A stretch of DNA of 64,000 nt from positions 793,038 to 857,037 of the forward strand of contig CANLVN010000003.1 of assembly GCA_947494705.1 (NCBI GenBank), read 5' to 3'. Shown here piece after piece: positions 47,204 to 57,393 of the stretch. The stretch's first letter is position 1, and every line of letters starts with the position of its first letter. Source of the DNA: an uncultured Erythrobacter sp. GTDB lineage: Bacteria; Pseudomonadota; Alphaproteobacteria; Sphingomonadales; Sphingomonadaceae. Position numbers and translations under genes: made by a program. The notes under the pieces were generated by a model. That model did not search any database. It saw only the letters and a program-made list of their open reading frames with translations, and was not told where the DNA came from.

Positions 47204-48313
47204 ATGGCCACAGCGCGCTCGGAAGACGGGCCTGACCTGTCGAGCTTCGACCCTTCACGCCCCGATGCTTCAGCGCAGGTGGCAGGGCTGTTGTTTGCAT
47301 TACTGTTGGTCGATCAGAATGCGCATATCGCCGAAGCCAATCACGCCGCTGAAAACATGCTCGGGCGCAGCGCAAAACGACTTGTTGGACGGCGCCTGAC
47401 AGATGTGATCGGTCCGCTCGACCCCCGCGTAGAAAGCCGGATCGACACCGCCGATGCTGCGCTGGTCGCACGTGACTTGCGGATCCATGCAGGCGAAGTT
47501 GAAAAGCGCGTCAATCTTACGGTTTCCCCGCTTGCTGGCTATTTTGGCTGGAGGGTGGTTACCTTGTCGGAGGTCGGACACGACGAGACCGGCAGCGACG
47601 ACGAACTTGCCTCCTCGCTAGGCGCGCCCTCGATTTTGGCGCATGAGATCAAGAATCCTTTGGCCGCCATTCGCGGGGCGGGGCAGCTGGCGGCGCGCAA
47701 GCTACCACATGCCGATAAGAAACTTGCCCGAATGATCACTGACGAGGTCGACCGGATTGCGCGGCTGATCGACCGGATGCAGCAGCTGGGTTCGCGCAGC
47801 TCCGAGCCCGCCGCCGCGTGCAACCCGCACGAGGCCATTCGCTCTGCGATAGCGACCGTTCGTGCAGCAGGCGGCAAATCCGTCGAGATCAAGGAAGAGT
47901 TCGATCCCTCCATCCCGCCGATCTGGGCCAATCGCGACGCGCTGGAGCAGGTGCTTATCAACCTCATTTCGAATGCGCGCGACGCGGCTTCGGCCGGCGC
48001 GCGTGGGGAAGTCATCGTGCGTACACGCTTCGTCAGCGGTCTCGCCTTCAGCGCGATCCGGTTCGGGCGCGCCGTACGCGTACCGGTTGAAATCACAGTG
48101 AGTGACAACGGCGCGGGGATCGAACCCGCCATGCGCGACCACGTGTTCGAGCCGTTCGTCACGTCCAAGAAGTCGGGCCAGGGGCTGGGACTAGCACTCG
48201 TGCGCAAGCTGGTGCGCGACATGAATGGCTCGATCAGCCACGATCGCGATGCGCGCGCTGGGATGACCCATTTCCGTCTGCACCTGCCGCTCGCCAGAAA
48301 CGCCAAGAGCTAG
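47204..48313 (+). CDS. ntrB: NtrB, nitrogen-regulation sensor histidine kinase
   Basis: Cytoplasmic kinase that, together with PII, phosphorylates NtrC under nitrogen limitation. The 369-residue product has an N-terminal PAS domain (LLVDQNAHIAEANHAAENMLG, about residues 25-135), the H box ILAHEIKNPLAAIRGAGQL, the N box LEQVLINLISNARDAA and the G boxes SDNGAGIEP and GQGLGLALVRKLV. No membrane segment is seen. I use the ATG at 47204; a TTG at 47198 would overlap the dusB stop. It is followed by ntrC after 14 bp. Confidence 0.95.
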   Translation: MATARSEDGPDLSSFDPSRPDASAQVAGLLFALLLVDQNAHIAEANHAAENMLGRSAKRLVGRRLTDVIGPLDPRVESRIDTADAALVARDLRIHAGEVEKRVNLTVSPLAGYFGWRVVTLSEVGHDETGSDDELASSLGAPSILAHEIKNPLAAIRGAGQLAARKLPHADKKLARMITDEVDRIARLIDRMQQLGSRSSEPAAACNPHEAIRSAIATVRAAGGKSVEIKEEFDPSIPPIWANRDALEQVLINLISNARDAASAGARGEVIVRTRFVSGLAFSAIRFGRAVRVPVEITVSDNGAGIEPAMRDHVFEPFVTSKKSGQGLGLALVRKLVRDMNGSISHDRDARAGMTHFRLHLPLARNAKS

Positions 48314-48327
48314 GAGCCGGAAAAGAC

Positions 48328-49743
<1,416 letters not shown>

Positions 49744-49813
49744 CGCACCACTGCGGCTAAAATGTCACTTTTGGCTTGCGTCTTTACAACAGTAGCGGTG
49801 TAACGGCGCAAGG

Positions 49814-52093
49814 ATGGACGGCGTCACAGCAAACTCACCGGAAGCCCCGGTTCATGAGGAAGCCGCAGGCGAGGGCGAGTTCTCTCGTTCGACGCCGCGC
49901 TGGTGGCGCCAATTTGTCGTCGCTTCGCGTCGCAACAACCTGTTCCGCTGGCTGGAATGGCTGGCCGGACTGGCTCTAATCGCGGCGGTTATCGGGAATT
50001 ACTTCGCGTATTCCGGTCAGCCGAAGGATTCGGGCGGATTGCCAGCTTTGCAAGTTTCGCTGCTGCTGGTCGCAGTTCTTATACCTGCTCTCGCAATTCT
50101 CGTTCTGATCGGTCGTCGCATGGCCATGAGACGGGCGGCGGGCAGCACAGCGCGCCTTCACGTCCGCCTCGTCTTTTTCTTCTCGATCGTCGCCGCGGTG
50201 CCAACGTTGCTGGTGGCGGGATTTGCCGCCTTCCTCTTCCAGACTGGGGTCGCTTTCTGGTTCTCCGACGAATCGCGCGGATTGCTCGAAAACGCCAATG
50301 CCCTCGCGCAGAGCTATTATGATGCGAACCAGCGCGACGTCGAACAGCACACGATCACGATGGCCGTGGATATGGGGGACATCCTGCGCCGTGTGCCTAT
50401 CACCGATCCTGATTTTCCCGATTTCTATGCGTTTCAGGCCCAGGGTCGCGAGATCAGCGAGAGCGCGATTCTGCAGCGGATGACTGACGGCAGCTTGCGC
50501 ACCGCCGCGATCATGAACCTGATGGAAGACAACAGCCCACTGGCCTTCAGCACCGCGGCCTTGCCTCGTCTGGATGCCGGCGAATTTGTTGTGGTCGAGG
50601 GCAGCGGCGAACGTATCGCGGCCATCGCGCCGATTGACCGCGACGCAGGGGTATATCTGTACAACGCACGCACAACCGAAGAGACGATGTTCAATTCGTG
50701 GGAACGCGCGCAGGCGATCGGCACGGCCTACGATACTCTCACCAGCGAAGCGCGCGGCCTGCAACTGCGCTTCAACATCGCTCTGGTCGCGATGAGTCTC
50801 GTGCTCGTCGGGTTGGCGGTCTGGTTTGCGCTGCGCTTTGCCGACCGACAGGTCGAACCGCTCACCGATCTTGTCGGCGCCGCGCGCAAGGTCGGGGCAG
50901 GCAATTTTGCGCTTCGGGTGGAGGGGCGTACAGGTTCGGACGAAATCGGCCTGCTCAACCGCGCCTTCAACCGCATGACCGCGCAGTTGGAAAAGCAGAC
51001 GCACGCTCTTGTCAGTGCCAACCGTCAGATCGACGAACGCCGCGCTTTCATGGAAGCGGTGCTCGACTCGGTGACCGCCGGAGTCATCTCGGTCGACGAA
51101 GACAGCCGCGTGCTGCTGGTGAACGGATCCGCGCAGGCGCTGCTGAGCGAGGCCGAAAGCGCGGCAGATGATGAAGAGCCAGCGGAGCTGATCGGGCAAC
51201 CTCTGGATACGCTTTCTCCGGAAATATCCCGCATGGTGCGCGAAGGACAGGAGCGAGCGATCGTCAGCCACGCGGCGGGCGGCGATCTGTTGACACTCGC
51301 GGTCAAGGTGGCTCCTGGTTCAAGCGGGCATGTCATCACTTTCGAGGACATCACCCGTCAGCTTCTCGACCAGAGACAGGCCGCATGGTCAGATGTTGCG
51401 CGCCGGATCGCGCATGAGATCAAGAACCCGCTGACACCGATTCAACTGGCAACGGAGCGCCTGAAACGCCGCTATCGCAAGCAGGTCGAAGCCGACGACG
51501 GGGAGCTATTCGACGAACTTACGAGCACAATCGTACGCCAGGTCGGCGATCTCAGGAAAATGGTCGACGAGTTTTCCTCATTCGCTCGACTTCCCAAGCC
51601 GGTTTTCCGAAGCGAGGATGCCGTGGACCTCGTGCGGCAGGCCGTTTTCCTGCAGGAAGTCGCGCATCCAGATATTGCCTTCGGCGTTTCGACCGACGAC
51701 CTCTCCGAACGCGCAATCCAGTGCGACCGACACCAGATTGGTCAGGCAATGACGAACGTGCTGAAGAACGCCGTCGAAGCAGTGGAAGCGGAGGGAGCCC
51801 AGGCCGGAGAGGAATTCGCAGGCGCAATCGGCGTTAGAATCTACGATGATGGGGAGCGTGTTGCGATAGTGGTCGAGGACAACGGCATCGGCCTTCCGAC
51901 CGACCGCGACCGCATCGTCGAGCCTTACGTCACCACGCGCGAGAAGGGCACCGGCCTCGGGCTCGCGATCGTCAACAAGATCGTCGACGAACATGGAGGG
52001 GACATGGGCTTCTCCAATTCCCCCAGCGGCGGCACCCGAGTTACTCTGCGTTTTGCGCGCTTTCCCGAGCAGTCGGATTGCGAACCGGCATGA
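49814..52093 (+). CDS. ntrY: NtrY, membrane sensor histidine kinase
   Basis: Membrane partner of NtrX in nitrogen, redox and envelope control. The 759-residue product has about four N-terminal membrane helices around a periplasmic loop, a HAMP linker after the last helix (ALRFADRQVEPLTDLVGAARKV), a PAS domain (residues about 390-510) and the kinase core with H box RRIAHEIKNPLTPIQLATERL, N box QAMTNVLKNAVEAV and G boxes VEDNGIGLP and KGTGLGLAIVNKIV. The acidic N-terminus precedes helix 1. It is followed by ntrX after 36 bp. Confidence 0.94.
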   Translation: MDGVTANSPEAPVHEEAAGEGEFSRSTPRWWRQFVVASRRNNLFRWLEWLAGLALIAAVIGNYFAYSGQPKDSGGLPALQVSLLLVAVLIPALAILVLIGRRMAMRRAAGSTARLHVRLVFFFSIVAAVPTLLVAGFAAFLFQTGVAFWFSDESRGLLENANALAQSYYDANQRDVEQHTITMAVDMGDILRRVPITDPDFPDFYAFQAQGREISESAILQRMTDGSLRTAAIMNLMEDNSPLAFSTAALPRLDAGEFVVVEGSGERIAAIAPIDRDAGVYLYNARTTEETMFNSWERAQAIGTAYDTLTSEARGLQLRFNIALVAMSLVLVGLAVWFALRFADRQVEPLTDLVGAARKVGAGNFALRVEGRTGSDEIGLLNRAFNRMTAQLEKQTHALVSANRQIDERRAFMEAVLDSVTAGVISVDEDSRVLLVNGSAQALLSEAESAADDEEPAELIGQPLDTLSPEISRMVREGQERAIVSHAAGGDLLTLAVKVAPGSSGHVITFEDITRQLLDQRQAAWSDVARRIAHEIKNPLTPIQLATERLKRRYRKQVEADDGELFDELTSTIVRQVGDLRKMVDEFSSFARLPKPVFRSEDAVDLVRQAVFLQEVAHPDIAFGVSTDDLSERAIQCDRHQIGQAMTNVLKNAVEAVEAEGAQAGEEFAGAIGVRIYDDGERVAIVVEDNGIGLPTDRDRIVEPYVTTREKGTGLGLAIVNKIVDEHGGDMGFSNSPSGGTRVTLRFARFPEQSDCEPA

Positions 52094-52129
52094 GCGTGAA
52101 CACCCTAGCACCCCTGAAAGGAGAGCCGC

Positions 52130-53509
52130 ATGGCGCTCGAAATCCTGATCGTCGACGATGAACGCGACATTCGCGAACTGGTGGCCGGAGTGCTCGGAGA
52201 CGAGGGCTATGATTGTCGCACCGCTGCGGATTCCACATCGGCACTGGCCGCCATCGACGAACGTCGACCCAGCCTCGTTCTGCTCGACGTCTGGCTTCAC
52301 GGCAGCGAAATGGACGGGCTCGAAACGCTCGACGCGATCAAGGCGCGGGAACCCAATATTCCGGTCATCATCTTTTCTGGCCACGGCAATATCGACACTG
52401 CGGTTTCTGCGGTTAGCCGGGGCGCGATGGACTTCATCGAAAAGCCTTTCGAAGCCGAGCGCCTGCTATTGCTCGTAGAGCGCGCAACCGAAACTGAACG
52501 ACTGCGCCGCGAGAACACGCAGCTTCGCGATTCCAGCTGGGGCAGCGGCGATTTCACCGGGAATTCGAGCGCGATCAACGCCGTTCGCGCGACTCTCAAA
52601 CGGGTCGCGAATACCGGCAGCCGAGTGCTGATCTCTGGACCTCCGGGTGCGGGCAAGGAAGTTGCAGCGCGCATGCTGCACGCCTGGAGCGGACGCGCGG
52701 ACCACGCTTTCGTGCTCGTAAACTCCGCACGTATCACGCCAGAACGTTTCGAACAGGAACTGTTCGGTGAAGAAGACGATGGCAAACAGGTGCGTCCCGG
52801 TCTGCTGGAAACCGCAGATGGCGGAACCCTGTACCTCGACGAAGTGGCCGACATGCCGCTTTCCACTCAAGCGCGGATTTTGCGGGTCCTGACCGACCAG
52901 AGCTTTGTGAGGGTAGGGGGCACCCGCCAGATCGGAGTGGATGTGCGTGTGGTGTCCTCTACCTCGCGCGATCTAGCTGTCGAAATGGAAGAGAAGCGAT
53001 TTCGCGAAGACCTGTTCTACCGGCTTAACGTGGTTCCGGTGACTATCCCTTCGCTGGCCGAACGACGCGACGACATTCCAGCTCTCGCCGAGCACTTCTT
53101 TACCCGATATTCCACGGATCAGGGCATTCCCCCGCCAGAAATCAGCGAAGAAGCGATGGCGGCCCTTCAGGCCTATGACTGGCCAGGCAATGTGCGGCAG
53201 CTTCGCAATGTCGTTGAGCGGACGATCATCATGGCCCCACGCGAACAACTCGAGGTGGTCGAGACCGATATGCTCCCCGCCGAGATCGCCGGAGGGCGTG
53301 TGCCGGGGCAGGGGCAGGGACTCTCCGCTATGATGGGAGTACCCCTGCGTGAAGCGCGCGAAAGCTTTGAACGCGAGTATCTGACTATTCAGATCCGCCG
53401 CTTCTCGGGGAACATCTCCAAAACCGCTACGTTTATCGGGATGGAACGCTCTGCGCTGCACCGCAAGCTCAAGCTATTGGGAATGGCGGAGCGCAAGGGC
53501 AAGGAATAG
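52130..53509 (+). CDS. ntrX: NtrX, NtrC-family response regulator without the GAFTGA loop
   Basis: Response regulator paired with NtrY. The 459-residue product has a receiver (Asp53 in LLDVWLHGSEMDG), an AAA+ domain with Walker A GPPGAGKE and GGTLYLDEVADMP, and a Fis-type helix-turn-helix (GNISKTATFIGMERSALHRKL). Where NtrC has ELFGHEKGAFTGA, NtrX reads ELFGEEDDGKQVRPG (210-224), so the sigma-54 contact loop is missing. It probably regulates with the housekeeping polymerase, as reported for alphaproteobacterial NtrX. Confidence 0.93.
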   Translation: MALEILIVDDERDIRELVAGVLGDEGYDCRTAADSTSALAAIDERRPSLVLLDVWLHGSEMDGLETLDAIKAREPNIPVIIFSGHGNIDTAVSAVSRGAMDFIEKPFEAERLLLLVERATETERLRRENTQLRDSSWGSGDFTGNSSAINAVRATLKRVANTGSRVLISGPPGAGKEVAARMLHAWSGRADHAFVLVNSARITPERFEQELFGEEDDGKQVRPGLLETADGGTLYLDEVADMPLSTQARILRVLTDQSFVRVGGTRQIGVDVRVVSSTSRDLAVEMEEKRFREDLFYRLNVVPVTIPSLAERRDDIPALAEHFFTRYSTDQGIPPPEISEEAMAALQAYDWPGNVRQLRNVVERTIIMAPREQLEVVETDMLPAEIAGGRVPGQGQGLSAMMGVPLREARESFEREYLTIQIRRFSGNISKTATFIGMERSALHRKLKLLGMAERKGKE

Positions 53510-53550
53510 CGCCGATCGAAAGGTTCGTGCGCACGTCACAATTTGGGGCA

Positions 53551-53580
53551 TTGCCGCCGGGGGCATCAAGCGCCATTATA
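53551..53580 (+). promoter_or_regulatory. candidate hfq promoter
   Basis: TTGCCG (53551-53556), 18-bp spacer, ATTATA (53575-53580), inside the 154-bp gap between ntrX and hfq. It would give hfq and hflX their own transcript with about 75 nt of leader. Confidence 0.5.
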
Positions 53581-53663
53581 AGCTGGAGTCGCGATACCTT
53601 CGCAAAAGGAGGACACGACGATCTGCGGACCGTAAAGGCGGCCGCCAACAATAGGAGCACAAC

Positions 53664-54245
53664 ATGTCCACCGGGCGAACTCTCTCTCCCCGCCCCCGCA
53701 CAACTCCGAAGGCAAAGCCCGCCTCGAGTGGGGTCTCGACGCAAAAGCAAAACAATTTGCAAGACGCGTTTCTCAATCTCCTGCGCAAGAACAAGGTGCC
53801 TGTGACGATGTTCCTCGTCAAAGGCGTCAAGCTACAGGGCATCGTGACGTGGTTCGACAATTTCTCGATCCTGCTGCGCCGCGATGGTCAGTCGCAGCTC
53901 GTCTACAAGCACGCAATCTCGACAATTATGCCGGGTGGCCCGGTAGATGCAGACGGTTTCGCCAATCGTAACGCAGGCGGCAAGCAACGCCAGTTGCAGG
54001 ACGTGTTCCTGAGCCGCGTAAGCGAGTCCGCTGTGCAGGTGACAATGTTCCTCGTGAATGGCGTCATGTTGCAGGGCCGAATTGCAGCGTATGACCTGTT
54101 CTGCATGCTGCTTGAGCGGGACGGCGCGTTGCAACTGGCCTATAAGCATGCGGTTTCCACGATCCAGCCCGCCAGCCCTGTCGACCTCTCAGACGATGAC
54201 GACGTCGAAGAGAGCTATGATGACGATCTGGAAGACGACGTCTAG
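53664..54245 (+). CDS. hfq: Hfq RNA chaperone with two tandem Sm domains
   Basis: RNA-binding hub for small RNAs. Instead of one Sm domain the 193-residue product has two. Domain 1 (residues about 28-90) has Gln33-Asp34, the rim basics Arg41, Lys42 and Lys44, Lys56 and Tyr81-Lys82-His83. Domain 2 (about 107-169) keeps Gln112-Asp113, Phe146 and Tyr160-Lys161-His162 but has lost the rim arginines (SRVSESA), with Met135 in place of the lysine. A Ser/Pro/Lys-rich N-terminus and an Asp/Glu-rich C-terminal tail flank them. A ring of three such chains would mimic the normal hexamer. It is followed by hflX, as in many bacteria. Confidence 0.95.
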   Translation: MSTGRTLSPRPRTTPKAKPASSGVSTQKQNNLQDAFLNLLRKNKVPVTMFLVKGVKLQGIVTWFDNFSILLRRDGQSQLVYKHAISTIMPGGPVDADGFANRNAGGKQRQLQDVFLSRVSESAVQVTMFLVNGVMLQGRIAAYDLFCMLLERDGALQLAYKHAVSTIQPASPVDLSDDDDVEESYDDDLEDDV

Positions 54246-54280
54246 TCCGGGATCGATCGCTGAGTTTCGATGAAACATTA

Positions 54281-55579
54281 ATGGACGAAGTGACCCGCGG
54301 TGCGCGGGCGCTGGTCCTGTGTCCGGACATCCGGATCTTCACCTACGACCTCGATGCCGCCGAACGGCTTGCTGAGGCGGAGGGGCTCGCGCTCGCCATC
54401 GGGGTCGTCATCGCACATTCCGAAGTCCTGCCAGTGCGCCAGATGCAGCCCAACACATTGTTCGGCTCTGGTCAGGTCGAAAATATCGCTATCGCCTGCG
54501 AACAACATGATTGCGAGCTTGTCGTCGTCGATGGCGCATTGACTCCGATCCAGCAGCGCAATCTAGAAGACAGGCTGAAGCGCAAGGTTATCGACCGTAC
54601 GGGCCTGATCCTCGAGATCTTCGGCGAGCGGGCCGCAACGGCCGAAGGGCGTCTGCAGGTCGAACTTGCACATCTCGATTACCAGCAAAGCCGTCTGGTG
54701 CGCAGCTGGACCCACCTTGAGCGGCAGCGCGGCGGCTTCGGATTTCTTGGCGGTCCGGGCGAGACCCAGATCGAGGCTGACCGCCGCATGATCCGGCAGC
54801 GAATGGGGCGCTTGCGCCGCGAGCTGGAACAGGTGCGAAAAACCAGAACACTGCATCGCGAGAGGCGGGGAAGGGCACCTTGGCCCGTTATCGCGCTGGT
54901 GGGCTATACCAATGCCGGCAAGTCGACCTTGTTCAATCGCCTGACCGGTTCAGACGTGATGGCCGAGGACCTGTTGTTCGCAACGCTCGACCCGACGATG
55001 CGGGCGATCAGCTTGCCTGGCGTCGAGAAGGCGATCCTATCCGACACCGTGGGCTTCATCTCCGATTTGCCGACACAGCTGGTCGCGGCCTTTCGTGCCA
55101 CGCTTGAGGAAGTTACCGGTGCTGACATAATCTGCCACGTTCGCGACATGTCCAATCCCGCCCATGCGGCGCAAAAGAAGCAAGTGATTGAAGTGCTCGC
55201 GGATCTCGATGTCGTCGATGCCGAGACTGGTGAAAGCGAGATTCCGATCCTTGAAGTTTGGAACAAGAGTGATCTCTTAGATCCTGAAATGCTTGAAGAA
55301 TTGCGCGACGCGGCCGACACTCATGACGCCGTTCTGGTTTCGGCCGCAAGTGGGGATGGGGTCGAGGCTTTCGCCGAAAAGGTTGGCGCGATGCTGACCG
55401 AGGCAGCCAGCGAGGTCACTGTCACGCTTCCAGCTTCGGATGGCAGACGGATTGCATGGCTTCATGCGCATGGGGACGTATTGAAGGACGAAGAAGCCGG
55501 GGAAGGGGAACGCGGCCCGCAACGGCGGTTGACGGTACGGCTAAACCCCAAGGAATTGGGTCAATATTCGACTCTATGA
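54281..55579 (+). CDS. hflX: HflX, ribosome-associated GTPase
   Basis: GTPase that binds and can split ribosomes, helping recovery from heat or stress. The 432-residue product has the HflX N-terminal domain with PNTLFGSGQVENI and VIDRTGLILEIFGERAATAEGRLQVELA, the linker RGGFGFLGGPGETQIE, and the G domain with G1 GYTNAGKSTLF, the G3 region DTVGFISDLP and G4 NKSD. A C-terminal domain of about 60 residues follows. Its last six bases overlap the convergent mazG gene. Confidence 0.95.
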   Translation: MDEVTRGARALVLCPDIRIFTYDLDAAERLAEAEGLALAIGVVIAHSEVLPVRQMQPNTLFGSGQVENIAIACEQHDCELVVVDGALTPIQQRNLEDRLKRKVIDRTGLILEIFGERAATAEGRLQVELAHLDYQQSRLVRSWTHLERQRGGFGFLGGPGETQIEADRRMIRQRMGRLRRELEQVRKTRTLHRERRGRAPWPVIALVGYTNAGKSTLFNRLTGSDVMAEDLLFATLDPTMRAISLPGVEKAILSDTVGFISDLPTQLVAAFRATLEEVTGADIICHVRDMSNPAHAAQKKQVIEVLADLDVVDAETGESEIPILEVWNKSDLLDPEMLEELRDAADTHDAVLVSAASGDGVEAFAEKVGAMLTEAASEVTVTLPASDGRRIAWLHAHGDVLKDEEAGEGERGPQRRLTVRLNPKELGQYSTL

Positions 55580-56359
55580 GGCTGACTTTTCAGCTTTTTT
55601 GACGCGTTGCCAGTAGGATTCCTGTTCGTCGAGAGTCAGTGCAGCGAAATCTCTCCCATCAGCAATCGCCAGCGCTTCCATTTCGCGAAACCGGCGTTCG
55701 AACTTTTCGTTCGACGCTTTCAGAGCCTGCTCGGCATCAACTCCATAGCGACGGATGAAATTGACAGCGACGAATAGGACGTCGCCCGCTTCAACCAACC
55801 GCTCTTCCTCGCTTGCTTCGTCGAGTTCATCCAACTCCTCTAGCAATTTCTCGCGCGGTCCCTTGGTATCGTGCCATTCGAAACCGACCCGCGCTGCACG
55901 TTTCTGGAGTTTTTCGGAGCGCAGCAATGCCGGTAGCGCATTCGCAACCCCGTCCATCGCGCTGGTTGCGCCTTCGCGCTCACGTTCGACGGCCTTCAGG
56001 TCTTCCCATCGGGCTCCTGTCATCGTGCCGCCTTCGCTGCCGAAGATATGTGGGTGTCGAGCTTCCATCTTGTCGCTGATAGCGCGTGCAACATCGTCGA
56101 AGGAGAAGTGGCCAGCTTCCTCGGCCATGCGAGCATGGAAGACGACCTGGAGCAGCAGATCACCGAGCTCTCCGCGAAGATCGGCCATATCGTGGCGTTC
56201 GATGGCGTCGGCGACTTCGTAAGCTTCTTCGATCGTATACGGCGCGATGGTCTCGAAATTTTGTGCGAGATCCCATTCGCAACCGCCGTCTGGGTCGCGC
56301 AAACGCGCCATGATCGCGAGCAGTCGATCAATCTGGGCATCTTTAGGTGAGAGGGTCAT
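55574..56359 (-). CDS. mazG: MazG, nucleoside triphosphate pyrophosphohydrolase
   Basis: Removes pyrophosphate from nucleoside triphosphates, limiting misincorporation. The 261-residue protein has two MazG domains in tandem. The first (residues about 20-110) shows GGCEWDLAQNFETIAPYTIEEAYEVADAI and RGELGDLLLQVVFHARMA; the second (about 145-240) shows EEERLVEAGDVLFVAVNFIRR. E-E-x-x-E and D-x-x-D-type metal motifs are intact. It ends head-on with hflX, overlapping by 6 bp. Confidence 0.94.
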   Translation of the reverse strand: MTLSPKDAQIDRLLAIMARLRDPDGGCEWDLAQNFETIAPYTIEEAYEVADAIERHDMADLRGELGDLLLQVVFHARMAEEAGHFSFDDVARAISDKMEARHPHIFGSEGGTMTGARWEDLKAVEREREGATSAMDGVANALPALLRSEKLQKRAARVGFEWHDTKGPREKLLEELDELDEASEEERLVEAGDVLFVAVNFIRRYGVDAEQALKASNEKFERRFREMEALAIADGRDFAALTLDEQESYWQRVKKAEKSAS

Positions 56360-56431
56360 GCGAAGTTGAGTATCTCGACGACTTACATATGGGGATGATA
56401 ATATATATTATGTTAAATGCAGGATGACCGG

Positions 56432-56614
56432 TCAGGTTGGCAAGGTCAGCCCTGCCAGGTCCACTAGCACATACAATCCGGCAAAAATCGCCAGCCAAAC
56501 CAATGCCAACTGCGCTAATTTGCTCCATCCCAGCCGAAAGCTCGCCAATGCGCTGCCTGCGAGTATGAGCCAGCCGATCAGTGCCACAATTGAAATGATC
56601 GCTCCTTCATTCAT
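56432..56614 (-). CDS. 60-residue membrane protein, function unknown
   Basis: A small protein with two predicted membrane helices (IISIVALIGWLILAGSALASF and LAQLALVWLAIFAGLYVLVDL) joined by RLGWSK. It has no recognised family. The ATG at 56614 overlaps the stop of the PhnP-like gene (ATGA), which supports real translation as the last gene of the mltB-to-PhnP run. Confidence 0.6.
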   Translation of the reverse strand: MNEGAIISIVALIGWLILAGSALASFRLGWSKLAQLALVWLAIFAGLYVLVDLAGLTLPT

Positions 56615-57393
56615 GCCGACATCTCCAGTCCGTCGTAACCCACCGTCACGAATTCAGGAACTTCATCACAAAGCGTCCTGTAATCCATGCTTTTGTCGAG
56701 ATGGCTTAGCACAAGCGACTTGGCCTCGGAACGCCGGCCCAGTTCGATCGCCATTTCCAAGTGAGCATGCGTCGGGTGTGGCTCTCTGCGCAGGCAATCG
56801 CACACGAGGATATCGACGCTATCGTAGAGTTCGACCATTTCATCAGAAATTGCACTAAAATCCGTAGCATAGGCTATACTCTTGCCATCAGCTTCGAAGC
56901 GGTAACCGGTGGTTTCGCCAGGTCCGTGCTCCATCTGGCACCATTCCACTCCGAAGCCAGCGACGATCTTGAGTCGGTCGAGTGTGTCGATCGTGCAGAT
57001 ATTCGGATAGCCGTCCTGATTGGCAAACACATAACCAAACCGATTGCGCAGGCGCCGCACCGTTTCAGTGGAAGCATAGCCGGGGATCGGCCCGCCACGC
57101 CCATATCGCATGACCCGCAAGTCATCGATGCCGTGACAGTGGTCGGCATGGTCATGGGTCCAGAACACCGCGTCGATCCTGCCTATACGGTTGGCGAGCA
57201 ACTGAGCCCGGCAGTCCGATGAGGTGTCCACCAGCAGCCGCTTGCCTTCGTTGCTCTCGATCACGATCGATACGCGGGTGCGACGGTTGCGAGGTTCGTC
57301 GGGGTCGCAGTCACCCCAGTCACCCGCACCATCCGGTCCACCGACGCGCGGCACGCCGGTGGAGGTACCCGAACCGAGCATGACGAACTTCAC
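56611..57393 (-). CDS. PhnP-like metallo-beta-lactamase-fold hydrolase
   Basis: A 260-residue metal-dependent hydrolase starting MKFVMLGSGTSTGVPRVG with the metal motif THDHADHCHGIDDLR (HxHxDH), a later Asp (ATDFSAISD), and LSHLDKSMDY near the C-terminus. This pattern matches the PhnP group, some of which hydrolyse cyclic phosphodiesters; others are untested. It starts with GTG at 57393 overlapping the tatD stop (GTGA). The substrate is unknown and the phn locus is absent. Confidence 0.85.
   Translation of the reverse strand: MKFVMLGSGTSTGVPRVGGPDGAGDWGDCDPDEPRNRRTRVSIVIESNEGKRLLVDTSSDCRAQLLANRIGRIDAVFWTHDHADHCHGIDDLRVMRYGRGGPIPGYASTETVRRLRNRFGYVFANQDGYPNICTIDTLDRLKIVAGFGVEWCQMEHGPGETTGYRFEADGKSIAYATDFSAISDEMVELYDSVDILVCDCLRREPHPTHAHLEMAIELGRRSEAKSLVLSHLDKSMDYRTLCDEVPEFVTVGYDGLEMSA

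Noticed and set aside
46026..47471. A 481-residue open frame on the minus strand
   Set aside because: It covers dusB in antisense; dusB has all family motifs.
49976..51271. A 431-residue open frame on the minus strand
   Set aside because: It is antisense to ntrY and shows no protein-like motifs.
53664..54245. A frameshifted or duplicated hfq pseudogene
   Set aside because: Both domains are in one continuous frame with a good ribosome site and conserved core residues, so the double protein looks functional.
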